DNA of 64,000 bases from CAYWEM01 sp964457225 (GCA_964457225.1 CAYWEM010000004.1:173490-237489); one strand, 5' to 3'; counted from the stretch's first letter, positions 24,075 to 32,607 are shown. Notes: a model not told the origin generated them from the sequence alone. Program-made: numbers and translations.

Positions 24075-25199
24075 ATGAATAATAAAAAACTCATTTCACT
24101 TAGTGTGTTCTTTTGCTTTTCTCTTGCATTTTCACTTTTTCTTTCATCGCTTCATGGCGCTCCTGGTGAAAAAACCGACCGGTTCTTCACCCTGCGGTTT
24201 GCGGAAGAGGAGCTGTTCAGCACGGCCCGGGAAAACGAAGGCTTTCTGTTTAAAGCGATCAGGGGACTGGCGGTCGATAAAAGTGAAAACCTCTACCTGA
24301 TTGACGCCGGCCCGGCCCTGGTCAAATACGATCCGCGCAGCGGCACTCCCCGGAGTATCGGCCGGCGGGGCGAAGGCCCGGGTGAATACCGGAATGTCAA
24401 CTTTATTCTGCTGAACGAGCAGGAGGGGCCGGCTGTTTATGACTACATGAGCGGTGTTCTGCACAACTACGACGCCCAGGGAGCTTTTCTGAACAGCACA
24501 AGAATCAGGTTTTCACGCGAGTTCCAAGCGCCTTTCGCTTTTCTGCCTTCGGGCCGGCTGGCCGGCATTATCCAGCGCTTTGAGCCGGATAAACTGTACA
24601 AGGTGCTGGCCCTGTTCGACCTGGAGGGGAAACAGGAGAAAGAACTGGCCTCCTGGCTGGAAATGGAGCTCAAGGCCGGCGCAGTCGGCGGCGTGATGGG
24701 CGGCATCCTGCACAACTACACGGCCGGGCCGCTTTTGTGCCTGACTTCCGGCGGCTATCTCTGCTACGGCCACAACCTGGAGTACAAGTTGACCCTGGTC
24801 GATCATGAAGGCCAAGTCAAGGCCGAGATTACCAGGCCGAAAAAACCCGAATCCACCCGGGAGTTGGCCCGGCAACTGGAGGCCAGCATCGGCAGGGAAG
24901 AGCTGAAACGCTACAACCTGCCGGCGACCAAACCGTTTTTCCAGGCCCTGCTGGCCGATGATGAAGGCCGCATTTACGTGATCAGGACGCCTGATTTCCA
25001 GACCAAGGAAAAGACGAGGCGGGCCGATGTTTTTTCCGAGAGCGGAGCCTTCCTGTTCAGCACCGAACTGCCCCGTCAGCCGGCCGCCATCCGCAACGGG
25101 GCGATCTACGCCCTGGACCGGGACGAGGACGGCGAGTCGGTGGTGCTGAAATTCATCATACTCAACCGCGGCGAAATGCCCAAGGCCCGGGGAAAGTGA
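24075..25199 (+). CDS. Exported six-bladed beta-propeller protein
   Basis: 374 residues, GAAGGATTAAC before the ATG. Signal peptide ends near LSSLHGAPG. The hallmark GRRGEGPGEYRNV near 95-107 is the six-bladed propeller signature; blades include GLAVDKSENLYLIDAGPALVK (split), VYDYMSGVLHNYDAQGAFL and GRIYVIRTPDF. It differs clearly from the family A proteins. Its stop is one base from the TTG start of the next gene, so both are read through from the peptide 2 terminator. Confidence 0.78.
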   Translation: MNNKKLISLSVFFCFSLAFSLFLSSLHGAPGEKTDRFFTLRFAEEELFSTARENEGFLFKAIRGLAVDKSENLYLIDAGPALVKYDPRSGTPRSIGRRGEGPGEYRNVNFILLNEQEGPAVYDYMSGVLHNYDAQGAFLNSTRIRFSREFQAPFAFLPSGRLAGIIQRFEPDKLYKVLALFDLEGKQEKELASWLEMELKAGAVGGVMGGILHNYTAGPLLCLTSGGYLCYGHNLEYKLTLVDHEGQVKAEITRPKKPESTRELARQLEASIGREELKRYNLPATKPFFQALLADDEGRIYVIRTPDFQTKEKTRRADVFSESGAFLFSTELPRQPAAIRNGAIYALDRDEDGESVVLKFIILNRGEMPKARGK

Positions 25200-25200
25200 G

Positions 25201-26334
25201 TTGCTGAAAATATTGCCTTCAGCCTGTTTGTTGCTGTTATTTGCCGCGCTTTTACCCGGTCAATTGGTTTTTAAGCTGCAGGGAGAGGCATCTGATATCG
25301 GCAATCCTGAATTGGTCTTTCCGATCAATTTTGAAACAGGTCAAAATGGCGAGATGATTGTTCTGGATCAAAAAAACGAGCACTATCTGCTTCATTGGAA
25401 AAAACCGGACACCTCGTGGCAGCGCTTGATGGGCAGGGGAATTGGGCCGGAAGAAGCCATGGCTGTATTTGATTTTATCTGGAACAAGAACAAGGGAGAA
25501 TTGCTGATTTTAGCCAAGGCACAGTTGAACAAGGTCTTTACCTTTGCTCTTGCTGAATCCGGCTGTTGGGAACTGAAAACTGAGAAGAACGTCCGATCGG
25601 TTTACAATGGTTTTCATATTTCCAAAGGAATGAATGGAAACTGGATTATCGGCGGAATTGGTTCAAGCATGACCGATGATCGAAATCCATTCGAGCAATT
25701 CTCACTTTTCTTAACAGACAGTGATTTCAATTTTTTACAGGGATTGTTCAGACTGAGTGAAACTATTTCTCAAGTACATCCGGCAAAAAAGGGCACGCAA
25801 GAAGACTGGATGGGGCTTTTCATGGTTTTCCAGGGTGGATTTCAGCAATTCCAGACAAGAGAAAAGGTGTTTCAAGCCTGGTCAAGATCAACCAAAGTGA
25901 TGTGGTATGAACCGAAAAGCGGCAAGCAGGATTTTTTCCACTTGAATGGGCCGCATCACAAGCCGATTGAATACGAACCGGAGATGAAAAAAGCCAGGCT
26001 GGAAAGCAAAGCAGCATTCAACCAACGTTATGGACCCCGAATCCGTTCATTTTCAAAAAACCTCTTATTGGGAGGCAGCGCTGATCACCTGCTGCTGCTC
26101 TATTCCTGCGAAGAAAAGGATCAATTCACAACAATAGTGGAAGGGGTTGTTTCTGGCAATACCGGAAAGCTGATCGGAAATGGCCGGTTAACTCTGGCTC
26201 AAACCGAACACGGAAAGTTGTCATATGACGGTGAGCGGCGCTTGCTCTACCATCTCTACGAAGACCTGGAAAAGGAAGGCCGCTGGTTATTGCAGACCTA
26301 CCGCCTGTCCTGGCCTGGAATGAGTAAAAACTGA
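25201..26334 (+). CDS. Exported propeller-type protein, family A copy 2
   Basis: 377 residues from TTG 25201, with GGGGAAAG just upstream. The signal peptide ends near LLPGQLV. GRGIGPEEAM near 80 corresponds to the G-x-G-P-E motif. Paralogue of the protein at 20597 over its full length, with the near-identical C-terminus noted there. After its stop the sequence continues into a broken copy of the thioredoxin-like gene, so the pair propeller plus thioredoxin-like protein was duplicated as a unit. Confidence 0.7.
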   Translation: MLKILPSACLLLLFAALLPGQLVFKLQGEASDIGNPELVFPINFETGQNGEMIVLDQKNEHYLLHWKKPDTSWQRLMGRGIGPEEAMAVFDFIWNKNKGELLILAKAQLNKVFTFALAESGCWELKTEKNVRSVYNGFHISKGMNGNWIIGGIGSSMTDDRNPFEQFSLFLTDSDFNFLQGLFRLSETISQVHPAKKGTQEDWMGLFMVFQGGFQQFQTREKVFQAWSRSTKVMWYEPKSGKQDFFHLNGPHHKPIEYEPEMKKARLESKAAFNQRYGPRIRSFSKNLLLGGSADHLLLLYSCEEKDQFTTIVEGVVSGNTGKLIGNGRLTLAQTEHGKLSYDGERRLLYHLYEDLEKEGRWLLQTYRLSWPGMSKN

Positions 26335-26372
26335 CAACTCGGATAATGGCAAAGAATACAGAGTCTTTAGCC
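26225..26372 (+). repeat. Conserved 3'-end block, copy 2
   Basis: Match to 21645-21791 with few differences over the first 60 bases and more after. The two genes are far less alike upstream, which suggests recombination or gene conversion at their ends. Confidence 0.8.
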
Positions 26373-26447
26373 GCTGTGATCCAAGATCCGCCGCCGGAAT
26401 GCAAGCGAAGCGGCGATGGGCTTTCGTACTGTCACTCAGTCAATTGA
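26346..26447 (+). pseudogene. Broken copy of the thioredoxin-like gene
   Basis: MAKNTESLA matches the start MVKNTKSLT of the gene at 21765, at the same distance from the upstream stop. After about 10 codons the match ends and a stop follows at 26445-26447, overlapping the end of the second ATPase gene. The membrane segment and CxxC are gone. Confidence 0.7.
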
Positions 26448-27644
26448 AGCTTTATCAGGAGCAATAAGCCAATCCCTGGCCGGACGAGAGAAAAAATCTC
26501 CCAGGTTTATCCCCGCCCCGCCGATCAAAAGCGGCTTGGCCTGGGGGTAGCGCTTCATGAATCGGGACAAACCGGAAACATTGCCCTGCCTGCCGCTCTT
26601 GACTTCAATGGCCCAAATTTTGCGGCCGTGAGAGACTACAAAATCAACTTCATCCCGGCCGTCCCGCCAATAGGTGATGGAATAATCAACCGAGGACAGT
26701 TGCGTACACAGGTATGCCCCGACCGCGTTTTCCACCAATCTTCCCCACCAGGCCGAATCAGCCTGGGCTTCATAAAAACTCCTTGTAGAAAGGGCGTTGA
26801 TCAGGGCGTTATTCCACAGGATCAGCTTGGGGCTGCTGCCTCGCTGTCGCTTCTTGCCCAGCGTGAAGAGCTCGAGTCCACTGATCAGAAAAGCTGATTC
26901 CAGCAGTTGCAAATAATGCGCCAGAGTAGTCGTATTGCCGGCATCATGAAGTTGACCCAGCATTTTATTGTAAGAAACGCTCTGGGCGGGCAGTGTGGCC
27001 GCCAGGGCAAAAAGATTTCGCAGCAGAGTGGGTTTGTTGATGCGGTTCATTTGCAGCACATCCCGCGATAGAACCGTTTCAATCAGCGAATCGGTGATAT
27101 AGCGTTTCCAGGTCTCCTCCTCTGAGATAAAGGGAACCGCACCCGGATAGCCGCCAAAGTAAATCCATTGCTCAAGGGACCAGTTGAAAGCGGCTTGGCA
27201 TTCCGGAAAAGTCCAGTGCTGACATCGATGCAGGAAGAATCGCCCGGCCAGGCTTTCGCTCAGGCCAGCCTGCATAACCAGGGCGGAAGAGCCGAGTAAC
27301 AGCAGACGGATATCCATTCCCCCGGGCCGGTTATCCCATAACTGCTTGATTCCTTCACTCCACCCTTGTACCTTTTGTACTTCATCCAGAATCAACAGCA
27401 CCGGCCGGCTCTGGTCCCGGTTTTCCATCAGAGCACGCCGCCACCAGGTTTCAATCCAGGTTGTATCCAGCGGAACAGGACTGTCGGCGCTGGCGTATAC
27501 CGTCGGGAAATCCAGGGCCTGCTGTAATTGACGGGCCAGGGTCGTCTTGCCTACCTGGCGGGGACCGATCAAAACATGAAAGACTGTCTGGGGGCTTTGC
27601 AGCACGTTCATCAGGGTGTTGAACAAATGACGTTTGTATTCCAT
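26436..27644 (-). CDS. AAA+ ATPase with DUF4143-type C-terminal domain (second)
   Basis: 402 residues from ATG 27644. Walker A GPRQVGKTT near 26-34, Walker B PVLLILDEVQ near 82-91, LLGSSALVMQ sensor. The C-terminal DEVDFVVS...IWAIEVKSG gives the D...ExK nuclease-like pattern. It is only distantly like the ATPase at 18276. It appears to have landed in the 3' part of a propeller/thioredoxin cassette, since remnants lie on both sides (26346 and 27812). It is expressed from its own apparently leaderless promoter. Confidence 0.82.
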   Translation of the reverse strand: MEYKRHLFNTLMNVLQSPQTVFHVLIGPRQVGKTTLARQLQQALDFPTVYASADSPVPLDTTWIETWWRRALMENRDQSRPVLLILDEVQKVQGWSEGIKQLWDNRPGGMDIRLLLLGSSALVMQAGLSESLAGRFFLHRCQHWTFPECQAAFNWSLEQWIYFGGYPGAVPFISEEETWKRYITDSLIETVLSRDVLQMNRINKPTLLRNLFALAATLPAQSVSYNKMLGQLHDAGNTTTLAHYLQLLESAFLISGLELFTLGKKRQRGSSPKLILWNNALINALSTRSFYEAQADSAWWGRLVENAVGAYLCTQLSSVDYSITYWRDGRDEVDFVVSHGRKIWAIEVKSGRQGNVSGLSRFMKRYPQAKPLLIGGAGINLGDFFSRPARDWLIAPDKASID

Positions 27645-27651
27645 AAAGATA

Positions 27652-27680
27652 TATATAGCAAGGGTTTTGACATTAGTCAA
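27652..27680 (-). promoter_or_regulatory. Promoter of the second ATPase gene, leaderless geometry
   Basis: Minus strand: TTGACT (27675-27680), 17-base spacer, TATATA (27652-27657), seven bases to ATG 27644. The -35 is part of a dyad TTGAC-ATTA-GTCAA (27667-27680). Confidence 0.6.
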
Positions 27681-27684
27681 CAAA

Positions 27685-27723
27685 TTTACTCAATGATTGA
27701 GTAAAATAACTCAGTGGCTGAGT
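27685..27723. promoter_or_regulatory. Two tandem dyads upstream of the second ATPase promoter
   Basis: A perfect 21-base palindrome at 27685-27705 (arms TTTACTCAAT and ATTGAGTAAA around a G) and ACTCAG-TGG-CTGAGT at 27709-27723. Centres are 21 bases apart, two helical turns, at about -50 and -71 from the predicted start. This looks like a paired binding site for a dimeric regulator. Confidence 0.65.
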
Positions 27724-27811
27724 AAATCAGTATGACGGCGCCTGCTCGTTTCGGTTGCTGTATTTACAAAGAAAGGGATTTCTACCGGCATTTGCGCTGA
27801 AAAGACCGGCT

Positions 27812-27898
27812 GACCATCTCCATGAAGACCTGGAAAAGGAAGGCCGCCGGCTGCTGCAGACCTATCGTTTGTCCAGGCCGGTGCTCCGGGCTGACTTA
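27812..27898 (+). pseudogene. 3' remnant of a family A propeller gene
   Basis: In frame it reads DHLHEDLEKEGRRLLQTYRL, matching the conserved C-terminus of the genes at 20597 and 25201, and then runs into a stop. Nothing of the rest of the gene is left, so it is a fragment of a third copy. Confidence 0.8.
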
Positions 27899-28324
27899 AA
27901 CTCCCCTTTCCCAGGAGGACGGCGGGCCGCTGACGAGCCGGAACAAGGGGTGCGGCCGGGGCCGGTCCAGGCGATGCAGTTCGGCCGGACTGCGCAATTC
28001 CACTTTCCGGCGCAGGTGCCCGGTCTCGAATTCCAGCTGGCCGCTGGTCAGCTCGATCGCCCCGAGCAGAGGCTCCGCCGGGGGTGTGACCAGGGCGGCC
28101 GAAAAGGAAAAACCGCGACGGCCGGCTTCGAGGAAAAGCTGGTAGAGGTAGTTTTCAACGGCCGCTTGCGGATCCGGGCTTTGCCGGAAGCGTTCGAGCT
28201 GGGGATGACTGCGGTAACCGCGGGTCAGGCCCAGCAGGACTTTCCTGGCCAGCAGGGCTTCGCGCCAGCAGGCGCAGAGACCGCGGCCGTCCAGGCAGGC
28301 CGGGTGCAGGCTCCAGAGCCTCAT
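27896..28324 (-). CDS. Pyrimidine-dimer DNA glycosylase family protein
   Basis: 142 residues. The N-terminus MRLWSLHPACLDGRGLCACW followed by REALLARKVLLGLTRGYRSHPQLERF is the hallmark of the pyrimidine dimer glycosylase/endonuclease V family (Pyr_excise type): the Arg-rich start, WREALLA and GY-x-x-HPQ-x-x-RF. It should start repair of UV-induced cyclobutane dimers. It is the last gene of the sugar operon, 12 bases after galE. Its terminal 65 residues vary from the family and are Pro/Arg rich. Confidence 0.8.
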   Translation of the reverse strand: MRLWSLHPACLDGRGLCACWREALLARKVLLGLTRGYRSHPQLERFRQSPDPQAAVENYLYQLFLEAGRRGFSFSAALVTPPAEPLLGAIELTSGQLEFETGHLRRKVELRSPAELHRLDRPRPHPLFRLVSGPPSSWERGV

Positions 28325-28336
28325 TGCCCAGCTTCT

Positions 28337-29344
28337 TCAGGTGGCGAGTTCCGGGGCTGATTCCCGGGCCAGCTTGCGCTCCCAGTCCAGGGCGCTTTTG
28401 CAGATCAGCTCCAGGTCGTCCTGGGCCGGTTTCCATGAAGTCAGGCCGCAGATGCGGGCATTGTCGGCCACCAGTTCGGCCGGGTCACCGGGCCGCCGGC
28501 CGCTGTCGATGATCGTGAAATCAGAGCCGCTGACCTTTTTCATGGCCGCCAGCACCTGGCGCACCGAGTAGCCGCGGCCGTAACCGCAGTTCATGATCGT
28601 TGAGTCCCGTCCGGCCTCGAGGTATTCCAGGGCGGCCAGGTGGGCCGAGGCCAGGTCGTCGATGTGGATGTAATCCCGGATACAGGTCCCGTCAGGGGTA
28701 TCGTAATCCGTGCCGAAAACCTGCAGAACCGGACGCCGGCCCAGGGCGGCCTGGGCGGCCACCTTTACCAGGTGGGTGGCCTGGCGGGTGTTCTGGCCCA
28801 GGGAGCCGTCGGCGGCGGCCCCGGCCACGTTGAAATAGCGCAAGGTTACGTAACGCAGGCCGGGCTCGGCTTTTGCGTGATCTTCCAGGATACGCTCGCT
28901 CATCAGTTTCGAGGCCCCGTAGGGATTGATGGGGGCGGTCGGATCTGCTTCACGCACCGGCATGCGGGCGGGATGACCGTAGACCGCGGCGGTGGAGGAA
29001 AAGATAAACCGGGGCACCTGGTGCCGGGCAGCGGCTTCAAGCAGGTTGAGCGTGTTGGCCGTGTTATTGCGGTAGTATTTCAGCGGCCGGGCCACTGATT
29101 CTGGTACGATGACCGCGGCGGCGAAGTGCAGTACGGCGCTGAAACGGCCTTGCAGAAAGGTTTTTTCCAGCAGATCCACGTCGGCCAGGTCGCCCTGGAT
29201 GAAATTGCGGCTGCCGACCGCGTGCAGGAAACCGGTGGACAGGTTGTCTATCACCCAGACCTCATAGCCCCTGAGCCGCAGCAGCTTGACTACGTGGGAG
29301 CCGATGTAACCGGCTCCGCCGCTGACCAGGATGCTTTCGTCCAT
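28337..29344 (-). CDS. galE: UDP-glucose 4-epimerase
   Basis: 335 residues. NAD-binding GGAGYIG at 9-15, SSTAAVYG near 116-123 (catalytic Ser/Thr) and Y142-x-x-x-K146. The sequence NPYGASKLMSERIL and RYFNVAGA are GalE-like. It interconverts UDP-glucose and UDP-galactose (or the GlcNAc/GalNAc pair) in the cytoplasm. Fifth gene of a six-gene minus-strand operon supplying nucleotide sugars. Confidence 0.92.
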   Translation of the reverse strand: MDESILVSGGAGYIGSHVVKLLRLRGYEVWVIDNLSTGFLHAVGSRNFIQGDLADVDLLEKTFLQGRFSAVLHFAAAVIVPESVARPLKYYRNNTANTLNLLEAAARHQVPRFIFSSTAAVYGHPARMPVREADPTAPINPYGASKLMSERILEDHAKAEPGLRYVTLRYFNVAGAAADGSLGQNTRQATHLVKVAAQAALGRRPVLQVFGTDYDTPDGTCIRDYIHIDDLASAHLAALEYLEAGRDSTIMNCGYGRGYSVRQVLAAMKKVSGSDFTIIDSGRRPGDPAELVADNARICGLTSWKPAQDDLELICKSALDWERKLARESAPELAT

Positions 29345-29362
29345 AGAACCGCCCCCCGGCTC

Positions 29363-31189
29363 CTATTCCACGGTCACCGATTTGGCCAGGTTACGGGGTT
29401 TGTCGATGTCACAGCCCTTGGCCAGGGCGATGTAATAGGCGAATAACTGCAGTGGAATCACGTTCAGGATGGGCTGCAGCAGGGGCAGGGTCTGGGGGAC
29501 CAGGATGGCGTCGTCGGCGATGGCGGCCACCCGGTCGGCTCCCCGGTTGGTGATCACCAGCACCCGGCCGTTGCGGGCCTTGATCTCCTGGATGTTACTG
29601 ATCATTTTCTCGTAGGTGCAGTCCATGGGTGCGATGGCCACGGTGGGAAAGTTTTCATCGATCAGGGAGATCGGACCGTGTTTCATTTCTCCGGCCGGGT
29701 AACCCTCGGCGTGGATGTAGGAAATTTCTTTCAGTTTCAGGGCGCCTTCCATGGCCGTCGGGTAATTGTAGAGCCGCCCCATGTAGAGAAAATCGCGGTA
29801 TTCGGCGTATTTTTCGGCCACCTGCCTGATCTGCTCGGACTGGGCCAGGATTTCCCTGACCTGGTCGGGGATTTTCTTCAGGGCGGTGATGATCTCGTTG
29901 CCCTCGATGTAGGAAAGCCCCTGGTAGCGGGCCGCCAGCAGGGCGATCAGCAACTGCACCACGATCTGCGAAGTGTAGATCTTGGTGGAGGCCACTCCGA
30001 ATTCCGGGCCGGCGTGGTTGTACACCCCGGCTTCGGTTATCTGGGTGATGGCCGAGCCGACCACGTTGACTATGCCCAGCACCAGCGCACCCTTGCGCTT
30101 GGCTTCCTTGATGGCCGCCAGGGTGTCGGCGGTTTCTCCGGACTGGGAGATGGCCAGCACAGTATAACTTTCATCGAGTTTCAGCCGCCGGTAGCGAAAT
30201 TCCGAGGCCAACTCGGCCTGGACGTTGAAATCGGTCAGGTGTTCGAAGATGTAACGGCCCAGGATGCCGGCGTAATGGCTGGTGCCGCAGGAAACGATGA
30301 GCAGGTTTCGGGTATTGCGCAGGCGCTCCAGCACGGTTTCCAGCCCGCCGAGCTTGGAGACGGCCTCCGATTCCACCAGCCGGCCGCGGAAAGCGTTTTC
30401 AATGGTTTCCGGCTGTTCGAAGATCTCTTTCAGCATGAAATGGGCCATTCCCTGCTTGTCGGCGCTGAAATCCTGGTTTTCCACGATTTCGATGTTTTTC
30501 TGCAGGAGTTCGTTGTTCAGGTTCTTGATGTAGTAACGATCCCGGCCCAGTACCGCGATTTCATCGTCGTTCAGGAAGATCAGGCTGTTGGTGTGGGCGG
30601 TCAGGGCGTTGGCGTCCGAGGCGGCGAAGAGTTCATCGTGGCCGATGCCGATGATGATCGGACTGCCGCGCTTGACTATGATGATCTTGTCAGGCTCGGC
30701 ATGATTCAGCAGGGCCAGGCCGAAGGTTCCTTCCAGCTGGTTGACCGCTTTCAGCACGGCCAGCTCGAAATCACCTTCATCGTTTTCCTCGATCAGGTGG
30801 GCCACTATTTCGGTGTCGGTTTCCGAGCGGAACACGTGCCCCCGGGCTTGAAGCTCGGTTTTTATCTGCTGGTAGTTTTCGATTATGCCGTTGTGGGCCA
30901 CGGCGATAAGTGAGCGGCAATCAGTGTGCGGGTGGGCGTTGGCCTCGCTCGGTTTGCCGTGGGTGGCCCAGCGGGTATGAGCCAGGCCGCAGGTGCCGCT
31001 GATACTCTGGCCGGAAATCTTTCTTTCCAGCTCGGCCACCTTGCCGACAGTGCGTTCAATGCGCAGTCCCCGGTCCTCGTTGACCGCCAGTCCGGCCGAA
31101 TCATAACCCCGGTACTCCAGCCTTCTAAGCCCGGCGACCAGGATGGGCACGGCTTCTCTTTTTCCGATATAGGCTATGATTCCGCACAT
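29363..31189 (-). CDS. glmS: Glutamine-fructose-6-phosphate aminotransferase (isomerizing)
   Basis: 608 residues, AAGGAGG before the ATG. Cys2 after Met removal is the N-terminal nucleophile (MCGIIAYIG). The glutaminase half has RWATHGKPSEANAHPH near 75-90, and two SIS domains follow (SCGTSHYAG, SQSGETADT). The C-terminal AKSVTVE is the normal GlmS ending. It commits fructose-6-phosphate to UDP-GlcNAc; UDP-GlcNAc is the likely substrate of the dehydrogenase at the operon head. Confidence 0.97.
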   Translation of the reverse strand: MCGIIAYIGKREAVPILVAGLRRLEYRGYDSAGLAVNEDRGLRIERTVGKVAELERKISGQSISGTCGLAHTRWATHGKPSEANAHPHTDCRSLIAVAHNGIIENYQQIKTELQARGHVFRSETDTEIVAHLIEENDEGDFELAVLKAVNQLEGTFGLALLNHAEPDKIIIVKRGSPIIIGIGHDELFAASDANALTAHTNSLIFLNDDEIAVLGRDRYYIKNLNNELLQKNIEIVENQDFSADKQGMAHFMLKEIFEQPETIENAFRGRLVESEAVSKLGGLETVLERLRNTRNLLIVSCGTSHYAGILGRYIFEHLTDFNVQAELASEFRYRRLKLDESYTVLAISQSGETADTLAAIKEAKRKGALVLGIVNVVGSAITQITEAGVYNHAGPEFGVASTKIYTSQIVVQLLIALLAARYQGLSYIEGNEIITALKKIPDQVREILAQSEQIRQVAEKYAEYRDFLYMGRLYNYPTAMEGALKLKEISYIHAEGYPAGEMKHGPISLIDENFPTVAIAPMDCTYEKMISNIQEIKARNGRVLVITNRGADRVAAIADDAILVPQTLPLLQPILNVIPLQLFAYYIALAKGCDIDKPRNLAKSVTVE

Positions 31190-31205
31190 ATATGCCTCCT
31201 TGGGC

Positions 31206-32582
31206 TCACTGCAGGTGGTTCAGGGCCGGTTTGCCGATCGGGAAGACGTTAAAGCCGATCTGGAAAAGTTTCTGGTGATCCAGCAGGTTGCGGCCGTCGA
31301 AAACAAAGGCCGGCTTTTTCATGCCGGCATAGATTTTCCCGTAATCCAGGTCACGGTAAAGATCCCACTCTGTGAGCAGGGCGATGGCCTGGGCTCCGGC
31401 CGCGGCCCGGTAGGGATCCGGCTCGAAGACCAGGTTTTCGTGCCCGGCCAGGTCCAGGCGGGCGTTTTCCAGGGCCTGGGGATCGGAAATCACCACCAGG
31501 GCTCGCTCTTCCAGCAGTTTACGGGCCACGTAAATGGCCGCCGACTCGCGGGTGTCCCCGGTATTGGCCTTGAATGCGAAGCCGAAGAGCGCAATTCGCT
31601 TGTCAACCACGGTGTTGAACAGGTTGAACAACATGCTGGCGACAAAGCGGTTGGTCTGGTATTCGTTGATTTTGATCACCTGTTCCCAGTAATCGGCCGT
31701 TTCCTGCAGGTTGAAGGAGCGGCAGATGTAGACCAGGTTCAGGATGTCTTTTTTGAAGCAGGAGCCTCCGAAACCGACCGACGGTTTCAGGAATTTCGAG
31801 CCGATACGGGTGTCCGTGCCTACGGCATAGGCGATCTCATCGATTTCGGCCCCGGTGGCCTCGCACAGGGGGGTGATCGAATTGATCGAGGAGATACGCT
31901 GGGCCAGGAAGGCGTTGGCCACCAGCTTGGAAAGCTCCGAAGACCAGAGATTGGTGGTTATTATCCGCTCGCGCTCCAGCCAGTGGGCATAGATGTCGAT
32001 GACCTCGGCCGCGGCTTTTTGACCGCTGGGCGTGCCATGGGCTCCGACCAGCACCCGGTCGGCCTCCAGCAGGTCGTTGACCGCCGTGCCCTCGGACAGG
32101 AATTCGGGATTGGAAACCACCTCGAAGCGCAGACCCTTGTCGTTGGCGTGGAGAATTCTTTCCAGGGCCTGGGCCGTTTTGACCGGCAGGGTGCTCTTTT
32201 CCACTATTATCTTGTCGCTTTGCGAATGCTCGATTATCTGGTAGGCGGTCTTTTCCCAGTATTGCAGGTCGGACGCCATGCCGGCCCCGTGACCGAAGGT
32301 CTTGGTCGGGGTGTTCACCGACACGAAGATGATGTCCGCCTCGCGGATGCCGGAGGCCACATCGGTCGAGAAAAAGAGATTTCTGCCCCTGGCGGCGTTG
32401 ACCACTTCAGCCAGTCCGGGTTCATAGATCGGCAGGTTATCGCTGTTCCAGCGCTCGATTTTTTCCGCGTTGATGTCAACCACCTCGACCCGGTACTCCG
32501 GGCATTTCAGGGCGATCACCGCCATGGTGGGGCCGCCGACGTAACCGGCGCCGATACAGAGAATCTTTTTTTTCCAGTTCAT
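31206..32582 (-). CDS. ugd: UDP-glucose 6-dehydrogenase
   Basis: 458 residues from ATG 32582 with GAGGAAAA upstream. The Rossmann motif GAGYVGGPTMAVIA near 10-23, followed by KCPEYRVEVVDIN, is of the animal-like UGDH branch. Catalytic Cys in GFGGSCFKKDI near 275. It oxidises UDP-glucose to UDP-glucuronate, the substrate of the epimerase encoded just upstream. GalE and GlmS lie downstream in the same operon. Confidence 0.93.
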   Translation of the reverse strand: MNWKKKILCIGAGYVGGPTMAVIALKCPEYRVEVVDINAEKIERWNSDNLPIYEPGLAEVVNAARGRNLFFSTDVASGIREADIIFVSVNTPTKTFGHGAGMASDLQYWEKTAYQIIEHSQSDKIIVEKSTLPVKTAQALERILHANDKGLRFEVVSNPEFLSEGTAVNDLLEADRVLVGAHGTPSGQKAAAEVIDIYAHWLERERIITTNLWSSELSKLVANAFLAQRISSINSITPLCEATGAEIDEIAYAVGTDTRIGSKFLKPSVGFGGSCFKKDILNLVYICRSFNLQETADYWEQVIKINEYQTNRFVASMLFNLFNTVVDKRIALFGFAFKANTGDTRESAAIYVARKLLEERALVVISDPQALENARLDLAGHENLVFEPDPYRAAAGAQAIALLTEWDLYRDLDYGKIYAGMKKPAFVFDGRNLLDHQKLFQIGFNVFPIGKPALNHLQ

Positions 32583-32607
32583 ATGCTTTTCCTCTTTAAT
32601 CCCGGTT

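Noticed and set aside
27755..28360. Plus-strand ORF of 201 codons
   Set aside because: Only the first part (propeller 3' remnant) has meaning; the rest is antisense to the pyrimidine-dimer glycosylase gene.
29678..30913. Long plus-strand ORF (411 codons) opposite glmS
   Set aside because: It is the antisense shadow of a well-supported glmS; composition is repetitive Gly/Val/Gln/Phe with no family resemblance, typical of reverse frames in GC-rich genes.
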